Origin: CAWEHT01 sp963808455
GTDB lineage: Bacteria > Chloroflexota > Anaerolineae > CG2-30-64-16
Assembly: GCA_963808455.1 (NCBI GenBank)
Contig: CAWEHT010000169.1
Coordinates: forward strand, 1 to 13,019
Direction: 5' to 3'
Length of the DNA: 13,019 nucleotides
This document shows, piece after piece, positions 1 through 7,523 of this stretch. The notes beneath the pieces were generated by a model. The model was given only the letters and a program-made list of their open reading frames with translations. It had not been told where the DNA came from and ran no database searches. Numbering within the stretch: position 1 is the first letter of the stretch; each line of letters starts with the position of its first letter. The position numbers and the translations under genes were made by a program.

Positions 1-32
1 GTTGGAATTCGACTGACGAGATTCTCACCCAT
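1..32 (-). CDS. possible start of the next operon gene (10 codons, partial)
   Basis: Reading leftward from 32, an ATG opens a frame MGENLVSRIP that runs off the window edge without a stop. A GGGGAA stretch lies a few bases upstream, and the preceding permease gene ends at 63, so a further co-transcribed gene is plausible. In other bacteria BMP importer operons are often followed by nucleoside-metabolism genes, but ten codons are too few to name a product. Confidence 0.22.
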   Translation of the reverse strand, partial: MGENLVSRIP

Positions 33-62
33 GGCTTCCCCGCAGTCTGCAAGGCGCCTTCC

Positions 63-1052
63 TCACTCCTTTTCAAATATAGTGCCCAGGGCCGCCGGGG
101 GTGAGGTTTGCAACGCTTTCACGGTGCGCTGGACGGCCACCCGCAACCAGCCGGGCATGCCGGCCAGCATCCGGTTCATCCATTCAGCGTTGCCGATGGT
201 CACAAGGACCAGCGTCAGGATCATCAAGGGAAACGGCAGGGTCGGGAAGAGCTGCGTCGGCACGTTGGGCAACACGCTCTGCAGGGTGTTGGCCACCGTT
301 TGCAACAGCACGAAGAAATAGGCGCCCATGGCGGCGCGGATCGGGCGCCAGCCGCCGAAGATCACGATCGCCAGGGCGATCCAACCCGTCCCTTCGATGC
401 CATAAGGGCGGGCCCAGCCCGGCTTGACGAGCAGAGAGAACGCGGCGCCGCCAAAGCCCACCAGTGCCCCACCGATGGCGGTGTACACGTAGCGCATCAA
501 CGTCACGTTCACGCCGCGCACGTAGGCTGCCGCAGGGCGCTCGCCCAGTCCCTGGAGCTTCAAGCCTGGCTGAGTCTTGAACATGTAGGCCCAAACTGCC
601 ACGACCGCCAGGATGCTCAGATAGACTATCGGGTCCTGGTTGAAGAGGATCGGCCCGAGCACCGGGATGTTTGCCAGCCCGGGGATGGCCGTGTGGGGCA
701 CTTGTGGGCCGGGCAGATGGGCGTAAGCGTTGCCGAGCACATACGAGAGGTCGCGGCAAAGCAGGGTCAGGACGAAGCCGGTCGCCACCTGAGGTTGATG
801 CAAGGTCAGGCTGGCGAAAGCGATGAGCAGCGCGACGGCGGCGCCCACCGCCATGCCGGCCAGAAAGCCGGCAGGGATGCTGTTGGTCTTCAGCGCGGCG
901 ACAAAGGCGACCATGGCGGTGAGCAGGATGGAGCCGTCAAGCGAGAGGTTGATCACCCCGGCCTTTTCGGTGATCGTCTCACCCATCACGGCGAAGATGA
1001 TCGGCGGCGAGGCGGCCAGCACGGATGTCAAAAGGATTACGATGGTTTGCAC
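63..1052 (-). CDS. ABC transporter permease 2 (BMP/nucleoside-type, NupQ/YufQ-like)
   Basis: A 329-residue inner-membrane permease of the branched-chain/simple-sugar-like permease family, the second channel subunit of this BMP importer. About eight to ten hydrophobic segments are visible. Residues about 24-41 read GETITEKAGVINLSLDGS, the family hallmark in the first third, and VIFGGWRPI near residue 235 matches the conserved segment of the second half. The cytoplasmic loop that contacts the ATPase is GLGERPAAAYVRGVNV around residue 175. The start is GTG, six bases after the stop of permease 1, with an AAGGA ribosome site inside the end of that gene, so translation is probably coupled. The length is normal and there is no frameshift. 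The transported ligand is inferred as a nucleoside or nucleobase from the family and the nearby deaminase; a sugar or other BMP ligand is the alternative. Confidence 0.9.
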   Translation of the reverse strand: MQTIVILLTSVLAASPPIIFAVMGETITEKAGVINLSLDGSILLTAMVAFVAALKTNSIPAGFLAGMAVGAAVALLIAFASLTLHQPQVATGFVLTLLCRDLSYVLGNAYAHLPGPQVPHTAIPGLANIPVLGPILFNQDPIVYLSILAVVAVWAYMFKTQPGLKLQGLGERPAAAYVRGVNVTLMRYVYTAIGGALVGFGGAAFSLLVKPGWARPYGIEGTGWIALAIVIFGGWRPIRAAMGAYFFVLLQTVANTLQSVLPNVPTQLFPTLPFPLMILTLVLVTIGNAEWMNRMLAGMPGWLRVAVQRTVKALQTSPPAALGTIFEKE

Positions 1053-1058
1053 GGCGTC

Positions 1059-2126
1059 TTATCCTTTCTTGTGTGCCAACCGCGCCTGCAGGCCCTGCGT
1101 GATGAGGATCGACAGGACGAGCAGGTCCTGGATCACCCCGCCCAGTGACGAATCGAGCTGGCGCTGGAGCGAAAGTTGCAGGCTGCCCATGGCGATGGCC
1201 GCGAAGAAGAACGAGATCGGCACACTCCAGACCGCGCTGAGGTTCGCCAGCAATACGACCAGTATGGCCAGAAAGCCGTAGCCGCTGGAGATCAGCGGGA
1301 ACAGATTGTGGCGAGCGCTGGCGCCGCAAATGAGCACCCACCCGGCCAGCCCCGCCAATCCGCCGCACAGCGCAAAAGCCAGCAGCAGATAGCGGTCTGT
1401 GGGCACGCCGGCCAGGTAGGCCGAGCGGAGGTTCTTGCCGATGGCCTTGAGCCGCAGGCCGAAGTAGGTGCCGCGCAAGGCGAGAAAGACGGCCAGGATG
1501 GCGATCACGGCCAGCGCCGGCTCGACGGGGCTGACCTGGAACCCGCGGAAGGCCGGCAACCACAGCTTGACCGGAAAAGGCGTGGTGCCGCTGGTCGAGC
1601 CGATGCCCGGCCGTTTCCACGGGCCGAGCACCAGATAGACGGTCAGGCTGCTGGCAATGAAGTTCAGCCCGAGCCCGCCAAATATCTCGTTGACGTTGCC
1701 GTAGAGCTTGAGCACACCGGCCAACACCCCCCACAGCGCGCCGCCCAACATCCCGGCCAGGGCCGCCAGCACCAGTACCACGGCCGGCGGCGCCGAATTC
1801 TGCAAGATCCTCATGACGCCTGTGGCGAATATGGCGCCCAGCACGATCTGCCCCTCGATGCCGATGTTCCACATGCCGGCGGAGAAGGTGAGCAGCAGCC
1901 CGGCTGCGCAGAGCATGACCGGCACCCAGGCCGTGAGGACGAAGGCTAGCTTGTCCGGCGAGCTGAAAGCCCCTTGCGCGATGAGATTCGCAGCGTCCAG
2001 GGGCGATGCGCCGATGATCAGCAGCACGATGGCGGTGAGCAGGAAGGCCGTGATGATGCCTGAAAGCCGCAGGAGCGAGTTGCGAAGCCCTTCCGATGAG
2101 GATGCAGGGAGCGAAGGGGTGGTCAT
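1059..2126 (-). CDS. ABC transporter permease 1 (BMP/nucleoside-type, NupP/YufP-like)
   Basis: A 355-residue membrane protein, the larger of the two permeases of the importer. It has a short polar N-terminus followed by about nine to ten hydrophobic segments. The family motif AGMWNIGIEGQIVLGA lies near residue 84, and the ATPase-contacting loop GLRLKAIGKNLRSAYLAGV near residue 225. SGYGFLAILVVLLAN near residue 285 is the conserved segment of the second half. Its ATG overlaps the TGA of the ATPase gene (ATGA at 2123-2126), a sign of translational coupling, and permease 2 follows after six bases. The gene is intact and of normal length. As in the BMP/RbsC-type permeases, two such proteins are expected to form a heterodimeric channel. 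Confidence 0.92.
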   Translation of the reverse strand: MTTPSLPASSSEGLRNSLLRLSGIITAFLLTAIVLLIIGASPLDAANLIAQGAFSSPDKLAFVLTAWVPVMLCAAGLLLTFSAGMWNIGIEGQIVLGAIFATGVMRILQNSAPPAVVLVLAALAGMLGGALWGVLAGVLKLYGNVNEIFGGLGLNFIASSLTVYLVLGPWKRPGIGSTSGTTPFPVKLWLPAFRGFQVSPVEPALAVIAILAVFLALRGTYFGLRLKAIGKNLRSAYLAGVPTDRYLLLAFALCGGLAGLAGWVLICGASARHNLFPLISSGYGFLAILVVLLANLSAVWSVPISFFFAAIAMGSLQLSLQRQLDSSLGGVIQDLLVLSILITQGLQARLAHKKG

Positions 2127-3587
2127 AGGCCTCTTCCTCCGATCAATTCACCCAACTGCTCGGCGCTGGTGCTGGGAGCGTCCACGGCGGCCGCGACCCG
2201 GCCGCTGAAAAAGACCAGGATGCGGTCGCTGCGATCGAGCAGCTCATCGAGATCAGCCGAGGCGAACATGATGGCTGTGCCGTGGCGGGTGCGCTCGAGC
2301 AACAGCCCCCAGATATACTCGCTCGATTCCAGATCCAGCCCACGCGTTGGGTGTTCCATCAGCAGCAGGTTGAGTTGGGACGAGAGCAGACCCAGCAGGG
2401 TGCGCTGTTGGTTGCCGCCTGACAGCTCCTCGACGTAGGACGACGGGCGCCCTTTGATGTTGTAGTCTTTGATGCGTTGCGCAGCGCTGCGCTCGGCCTG
2501 CTGCCAGTTGACCACGAACTCTCGGCTGCGTTGGGCCAGCGCCACATGCTCGGTGATGGTCATGCCCGCGATCAGCCCTTCTTCCAGCCGGCCGGCTGGC
2601 ATGAGTGCCACGCCGGCGTTGAGAAAGTTGATGTAAGGCTGGCCGGTCAGGTCCTTGCCGCAGATGCCGACTTTGCCCGAGGTGGGATGCCGCAACCCGG
2701 ACGCTGCTTGCAGCAAAAGGCGCTGGCCGCTGCCCTCCAGGCCTGCCAGCCCGATGACCTCGCCGGCCCTGATGGTCAGGTTCAGGCCCTTCACATCCAG
2801 CCGCCAGTCGCTGATGGTCAAGTCGTGAAGCTGCAGCACCGGCTCGCCCACGGGCACCGGCGAGCGCTTCCTGAGCGTTACGACCTGCCCGAACATCATG
2901 CGCACGAGCTGTTCGGCCGAGTAGGGCCCGCGCGCCTGGCCGGTGACCCGGCCGCGGGCGAGCACCGTCACCTCATGGCACAACTCTTCAACCTCCTCCA
3001 GCTTGTGCGAAACGAAGATCACGGCTTTGCCCTGCTCGGCCAGCTTGCGCAGCGCACCAAACAGCTTAGCTTTTTGCTGGGCCGAGATGGCGGTGGTAGG
3101 TTCATCGAGGATTAGCGCCCGCGCCCCAAGCCAGAGCAGGCGCACGATCTTCGAGCTGCTGGCGCTCACCGATGCTGAGCGCCGAAACCGCCGCGTCCGG
3201 ATCCAGCGTGAAGTCGAACTGCGCCGCCAGCGACCGCAGCTCGCGCCTGGCGGTCACGCGGTCGAGCCGGACCCGGCCGGGGCAGCCGAGCACGAAATTG
3301 TCGAGGACGGTCAGCGCCGGGAAATCGAGGGGGTCCTGATAGAGCATGCCCACGCCACGCTGTATGGCTTCGACCGGCGAAGTGACCTGCACCGCAACGT
3401 TGTCGAGCAGGATCCGGCCGCTGTCAGCGGTGATGAAGCCGGTCAGCACCTTCATCAAGGTGCTCTTGCCGGCGCCATTTTCACCCAACAGACCGTGAAT
3501 TGTGCCGGCCTCGACGCACAGTGACACATTGTCATTAGCCTTGAGCGGCCCAAAGCTCTTGCAAATGTTCTGCAATTCGACTTTCAT
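2123..3587 (-). CDS. ABC transporter ATP-binding protein, two nucleotide-binding domains (NupO/RbsA-like), one frameshift
   Basis: The energising subunit of the importer: two fused ABC domains, about 487 residues once a single extra base is discounted. Domain 1 begins MKVELQNICKSFGPLKA and has Walker A GENGAGKST, the signature LSIGERQQLE and Walker B ALILDEPTTAIS. Domain 2 has the usual degenerate Walker A GLEGSGQR, signature LSGGNQQRTLLG and a degenerate Walker B LLLMEHPTRGLD, as in RbsA-type proteins. The frame breaks at about 3146-3152, exactly after the first signature; removing one base restores QLEIVRLLWLGARALILDEP. The ATG at 3585-3587 is preceded by AGGACAG; an in-frame upstream ATG at 3659 would add 24 residues unlike the family. 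The break is most likely a sequence error, because domain 2 is fully conserved behind it. Confidence 0.88.
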
Positions 3588-3657
3588 GGCTGTCCTATGG
3601 TGGTGCGATCTGCGGTACCGCCAGGCCACATTATGTAATGCATTGGGGCAGAATGCC

Positions 3658-3700
3658 AAAAAGACTCAGGTGCCTGAGCGACAACGCCCCGGCACCTGAG
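3658..3700 (-). terminator. hairpin plus T-run between binding-protein and ATPase genes
   Basis: On the minus strand a perfect 10-bp stem, CTCAGGTGCC with GGCACCTGAG (arms 3691-3700 and 3665-3674, 16-base loop), is followed by TC and a run of five Ts. It lies 78 bases after the stop of the binding-protein gene and 71 bases before the ATPase start. This is the layout of an intrinsic terminator. In an operon it probably acts as a partial terminator that lets the binding protein be made in excess of the membrane parts. An internal shorter palindrome, CTCAGG-TG-CCTGAG at 3665-3678, could compete with the main stem. Confidence 0.6.
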
Positions 3701-3723
3701 CGAACCTCGCCGGGCCAGTGAGG

Positions 3724-3758
3724 CTGCCCCGCATAGCTTTTGCATGCATGCGGGGCAG
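3724..3758 (-). other. second intercistronic hairpin (11-bp perfect stem)
   Basis: CTGCCCCGCAT at 3724-3734 pairs perfectly with ATGCGGGGCAG at 3748-3758 across a 13-base loop. It starts 20 bases past the binding-protein stop at 3778. No T-run follows directly, so it is more likely an mRNA 3'-end stabiliser protecting the binding-protein message from exonucleases, working together with the terminator-like hairpin just downstream. Confidence 0.55.
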
Positions 3759-3777
3759 TCAGGTGGCAAAGGCGGTC

Positions 3778-5481
3778 CTACTTGCTCTGGCCTTGCATGC
3801 CTTCCAGCAGCTGAGGCATGTACCAGATCTGCTGGTCGGTGGGAACCTCGCCGTCCTTGAGGTAGACGGAGCCGTCCTGATAGTTGAGCGGGCCCTTGAA
3901 CAGCACGATGGAGCCATCGCCCATGCCTTTGATCAGGGTCTGGAGCGTAGCCTTGGTGTCCGCGCTGAGCGCGTCGCCGAAGGCAAAGCCGACGTTCGAG
4001 GTGTCGGCATTATCGTAATCGCTCCAATCCGGCCCGTTCCAGTTCCAGAACTGTGTCCACTGGTTGTTCTGGACCATCTGGATGGCCTTCACGTACGCAG
4101 GGCCCCAGTTGTAGTACGGCACGCCCAGGCACACGCTCGGAGCTTCCGCGCAGGCGTTCTCGTAGTCATACGGGACGGCCCAGACCTGCTTGCCGGCCTT
4201 GGCCATCTTGCCGGCCTCGACCAGCGCTTCGGTGGTATCGATGCCGGACATCACCACGTCGTAGCCGTTGTTGAAGAAGTCGTCGGCGACCTTGGTCGGG
4301 TCCAGGGTCTGGCCGGGGATATTGAACCAGTACCCGATCCAGGTGACCTTGAATTGCAGGTTCTTGGGGTCCTTCTTGGCGTAGGTCTGCCAGCAATATC
4401 TGGCGCCCAGGAACGCGGCGTCGGCCAGGCGGCGGGTCTCGTCGTTGATCAGTGGGCCAAGGAAGCCGATCTTGCCGGTCTGCGTGGTCAGGGCCGCTGC
4501 GCAGCCCCCGATCATCTTGCTGTATTCGGCCCGGCCCATGAAGTTGCTCTCGTTGGCCGGCGCCTGGTAGTTCTGGCCGTCCTTCCACGCCTGGTCGCCC
4601 GAGACTTCGACGATCGGGAGGTCGGGATGGGCCTTGGCAGCCTCGAGGGCTCCATCCTGGAAATCGTCGGAAGTGGCAAAGACGATCTTGGCGCCCTGCG
4701 AGATCAGGCTATCGACGACCTGCGGGACCGTGACGCCCGGCTTGGACGCCGGGTTGACATTGTTGACGTAGACCATCTTGGCGCCCGGGATCTTCGCTTC
4801 GGCATACTGGCCCGCGTCGTAGTTGGCCTCGCTCCAGCCATGGTCGTTATACGGGCCCACCAGGATCACGCCGAAGACAAGCGGGGCGCCCGAGGTGGTC
4901 GTCTGCGTGGTTGTGGCCGTTACCGGGACGGTGGAGGTCATGGCGCCGGTGGATGTCACCGGGACGGTGGAGGTCATGGCGCCGGTGGATGTCACCGGGA
5001 CGGTGGAGGTCATGGCGCCGGTGGATGTCACCGGGACGGTGGAGGTCATGGCGCCGGTGGATGTCACCGGGACGGTGGAGGTCATGGCGCCGGTGGCCGT
5101 CATCGGGACGGTAGGCGTCATGGCGCCAGTGGCCGTCACGGGGACGGTGGAGGTCATGGCGCCGGTAGCCGTCATCGGGACGGTAGGCGTCATGGCGCCG
5201 GTGGCCGTCACGGGGACGGTGGAGGTCATGGCGCCGGTGGATGTCACCGGGACGGTGGAGGTCATGGCGCCGGTAGCCGTCATCGGGACGGTAGGCGTCA
5301 TGGCGCCGGTGGCCGTCATCGGGATGGTCGAGGTGACTGCGCCCGAGGTCGTCATTGGGACCGTCGAAGACACGACCGCGGTTTGTGCGGGAGCAGACGC
5401 GGCTACAGGTGCATAGCCACCGATGACCATCGCGAAGACCAGCACAAGGGCTACAGCGGCCCAGGACTGCTTGTGTGACAT
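3778..5481 (-). CDS. BMP-family ABC transporter substrate-binding protein with long tandem-repeat linker
   Basis: A 567-residue exported ligand-binding protein, the receptor of this importer. Residues 1-31 form a signal peptide (MSHKQSW, a hydrophobic core, then APVAASA) with AxA-type cleavage sites. Residues about 38-193 are thirteen 12-residue Thr/Ser/Pro/Val repeats. The BMP domain starts near residue 201 with LVFGVILVGPYNDHGWSEAN, typical of the N-terminal strand and ligand loop of PnrA-like proteins, and continues through VVDSLISQGAKIVFATSDDF and MSGIDTTEAL to the C-terminus. Without the linker it has the usual length of about 370. A strong AGGAGGAG ribosome site lies six to seven bases before the ATG. 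The signal peptide has VIGGY where a lipobox would have VIGGC, so a membrane anchor is not evident. The ligand is inferred to be a nucleoside or nucleobase; the family also binds other compounds. Confidence 0.92.
   Translation of the reverse strand: MSHKQSWAAVALVLVFAMVIGGYAPVAASAPAQTAVVSSTVPMTTSGAVTSTIPMTATGAMTPTVPMTATGAMTSTVPVTSTGAMTSTVPVTATGAMTPTVPMTATGAMTSTVPVTATGAMTPTVPMTATGAMTSTVPVTSTGAMTSTVPVTSTGAMTSTVPVTSTGAMTSTVPVTSTGAMTSTVPVTATTTQTTTSGAPLVFGVILVGPYNDHGWSEANYDAGQYAEAKIPGAKMVYVNNVNPASKPGVTVPQVVDSLISQGAKIVFATSDDFQDGALEAAKAHPDLPIVEVSGDQAWKDGQNYQAPANESNFMGRAEYSKMIGGCAAALTTQTGKIGFLGPLINDETRRLADAAFLGARYCWQTYAKKDPKNLQFKVTWIGYWFNIPGQTLDPTKVADDFFNNGYDVVMSGIDTTEALVEAGKMAKAGKQVWAVPYDYENACAEAPSVCLGVPYYNWGPAYVKAIQMVQNNQWTQFWNWNGPDWSDYDNADTSNVGFAFGDALSADTKATLQTLIKGMGDGSIVLFKGPLNYQDGSVYLKDGEVPTDQQIWYMPQLLEGMQGQSK
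4903..5370 (-). repeat. 36-bp tandem repeat (minisatellite), about 13 units, inside the binding-protein gene
   Basis: Thirteen head-to-tail units of 36 bp encode 12-residue blocks of three main kinds: TPTVPMTATGAM, TSTVPVTSTGAM and TSTVPVTATGAM. The first two and the last unit are diverged. Four consecutive units near 4925-5085 are identical in DNA, which points to recent expansion. The period is a multiple of three, so gain or loss of units keeps the frame. No stop falls in several of the other frames, which creates long false reading frames on the opposite strand. The encoded stretch is flexible and Thr-rich, so probably a cell-wall-spanning spacer and a candidate for O-glycosylation (inference). 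Confidence 0.95.
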
Positions 5482-5813
5482 TGTGTGCTCCTCCTAACGT
5501 TATGGCAGGGACCGATGGGCAACAAGAGGACGGTCAAGTGTTATGCATCACCACCTTTCCGGAGGTTCGGCAAGCTCACAGCTCAGGCTTGAGATTGCCT
5601 TGTAAGGACCTGCCTGGCGCGGGGTCGCGCCCCCTGATCATTGCCGCTCAGGCCAACAGTATAGCACAACTTGATCCCAAACGTAAACCGCTTAGAATGG
5701 GTATGATTGCCGTCATGTCCGTCATCGAAGCACATCGGTAGAATAAATCAATTTAGCTTCGGCACGACGGGAGACCGCCAACAGGCCTGGCGGGCGCGCG
5801 TGAGGGAGGGTTT
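5482..5813. other. divergent intergenic region between importer operon and adenine deaminase
   Basis: No credible gene lies in these 332 bases. From left to right it holds the AGGAGGAG ribosome site of the binding protein, a GC hairpin at 5616-5631 (GGCGCG, loop GGGT, CGCGCC) in the presumed leader of the importer mRNA, the importer promoter at 5658-5687, an A/T-rich patch at 5740-5755 (TAGAATAAATCAATTTAG) that stands out from the GC-rich surroundings and may be the promoter side of the deaminase gene, and the GGGAGGG ribosome site just before 5814. I see no purine-riboswitch core. Confidence 0.6.
5658..5687 (-). promoter_or_regulatory. predicted sigma70-type promoter of the importer operon
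   Basis: On the minus strand TTTACG (5682-5687) and TATACT (5658-5663) are separated by 18 bases. The -10 matches the consensus at five of six positions and the -35 at four of six. Transcription would begin near 5650 and give a leader of about 170 bases before the binding-protein ATG, containing the hairpin at 5616-5631. The prediction is by eye only. Confidence 0.5.
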
Positions 5814-7523
5814 ATGGAGCTTAACGAGATCGTCCGTGTGGCGCGGGGCGATTTGCCGGCTGACCTTGTGTTGCGTGGGGCCCGCCTGGTCAACGTGTAT
5901 TCTGGGGAGACCTATCCCGCGGATGTGGCCATCTACGGCTCGCGTATCGCGGCTATTGGGCCCAATTACGAGGGCAAGGAGGAGATCGACCTCGATGGCG
6001 CCTACCTGGCGCCCGGCTTGATCGACGCGCACGTCCACATCGAGAGCTCTATGGTGGGCGTGCGCCAGTTTGCCGAGGCTGTGGTGCCGCGCGGCGTCAC
6101 GTCTGTCATCGCGGACCCGCACGAGATTGCCAACGTACTGGGGCTGGATGGCATTCGCTACATGTTCGATCAGGCGAAGTATGGCCAGTTGAGCATGTTC
6201 GTCATGGTGCCATCCTGCGTGCCTGCCACCGGCATGGCAACGGCCGGCGCGTTTCTGGAAGCCAAAGATATCTCGGCTTTGCAAAACGATCGGTGGGTGC
6301 TGGGCCTGGCGGAGATGATGAACTATCCTGGCGTGGTCAACGGCGACCCTGGCGTGTTGGACAAAATCGTGGCCTTCCAGTCGCGTGTGCTCGACGGCCA
6401 CGCGCCTGGCGTCTGGGCCGCGCCCTCAACGCTTATGTCGCCGCCGGCATTGGCTCGGATCACGAATGCACGACGCTGGCAGAGGCGCAGGAGAAACTGC
6501 GCCTGGGCATGTACATCCTGGTGCGCGAGGCCACCAACGCACACAATCTGAAAGAGCTGCTGCCGATCATCACGCCGGATAATGCCAGGCGCATCTGTTT
6601 CTGTACGGACGACCGTCATCCGGCAGACCTGCTGGACGAGGGCAGCGTGGATTACCTGGTGCGGACCGCAATCCAGAGCGGAGTGGATGTGGTGACGGCG
6701 CTGCGCATGGCCACGCTAAACACAGCCGAGTGGTTCAGGCTGCACGACCGGGGCGGCATCCGGCCCGGGAACCGCGCGGACCTGATCGTGTTCGATGACC
6801 CTCAAGAATTCAAGATGCGGTTGGTGTTGCGAAACGGGCAAGTGGCAGCGAGAGACGGCCAGATGTTGCCTTTCGAGCTGCCGCAGCGCCCGGCCTACTT
6901 GCGCAGTTCGGTTAACATCAACTGGCACACGGTGGATTTCACCATTCCCGTGGAAGGCCGGCGCGGCGTGGGTGATCGGGCTGATCCCGGACCAGTTGAT
7001 CACCGAATGTCGCGAGCTGGAGATCCCGTCCACGGCCGGCTATGCGGTGCCCGATGCCGAACAGGACATTGTGAAGATGATGGTCCTGGAGCGACACATG
7101 GCCAGCGGTCACGTCGGCAAAGGCTTTGTGCAGGGGCTGGGGCTGCGGCGCGGCGCCATCGCTTCGACCATCGCCCACGATCACCACAACCTCGTGGTTG
7201 CCGGCACGGACAATATCTCGCTGATGACGGCCTCGGCAGCCGTAGCCGACATGGGCGGCGGGCTGGCCGTGGCCGACGGGATCCGCGTGCTCGCCCGCCT
7301 GCCTCTGCCGGTCGCCGGGCTGATGTCGAATCAGCCCATAGCCGCCGTGCGCAAAGGCCTGGACGATGCCATCGGCGCGGCGCAGAGCCTCGGCTCGCCG
7401 CTCCACAACCCTTTCATGGTCCTCAGCTTCCTGGCGTTGGAGGTCATCCCGCACCTCAAGCTGACGGATCAGGGGCTGGTGGACGTCGACCAGTTCAAGA
7501 TCGTGCCGCTGTGGATCAACTGA
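5814..7523 (+). CDS. ade: adenine deaminase, two compensating frameshifts
   Basis: Deaminates adenine to hypoxanthine and ammonia, in purine salvage and catabolism; cytoplasmic metal-dependent amidohydrolase. Corrected length is about 569 residues, normal for the Ade family. Metal and active-site motifs are all present: IDAHVHIESS near residue 68, ADPHEIAN near 102, LDGHAPG near 194, SDHEC near 220 and CTDDRHP near 264. The C-terminal domain typical of Ade (IAHDHHNLVVAG, MGGGLAV, LPLPVAGLMS) is complete. The frame breaks at about 6413-6417, where one base seems missing (restoring GHAPGVSGRALNAY), and at about 6957-6969, where one seems extra (restoring VEGRRAWVIGLIP). The two cancel, and the gene ends on TGA at 7521-7523. 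A GGGAGGG ribosome site precedes the ATG. It is divergent from the nucleoside-type importer, which suggests supply of its substrate. Errors in sequence are likelier than decay. Confidence 0.93.

Noticed and set aside
108..1148. Long plus-strand frame opposite the first permease
   Set aside because: Composition-driven shadow rich in Gly/Gln/His/Arg without motifs; the minus frame is a clear permease.
3140..3155. Programmed ribosomal frameshift in the ATPase gene
   Set aside because: No slippery heptamer or downstream pseudoknot is obvious, and a single extra base explains it; many similar breaks occur in this window.
4903..5370. CRISPR-like array of 36-bp repeats
   Set aside because: The units are directly contiguous with no unique spacers, and they encode in-frame protein repeats.
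3718..5478. A 586-codon open frame on the plus strand with Gly/His/Arg-rich collagen-like repeats
   Set aside because: It is the complement of the binding-protein gene; the repeat and high GC remove stops. The minus strand has the signal peptide, strong ribosome site and a recognisable BMP domain.
5482..5813. Purine riboswitch controlling the importer or adenine deaminase
   Set aside because: Expected from function, but the conserved core and three-stem layout are not seen on either strand.
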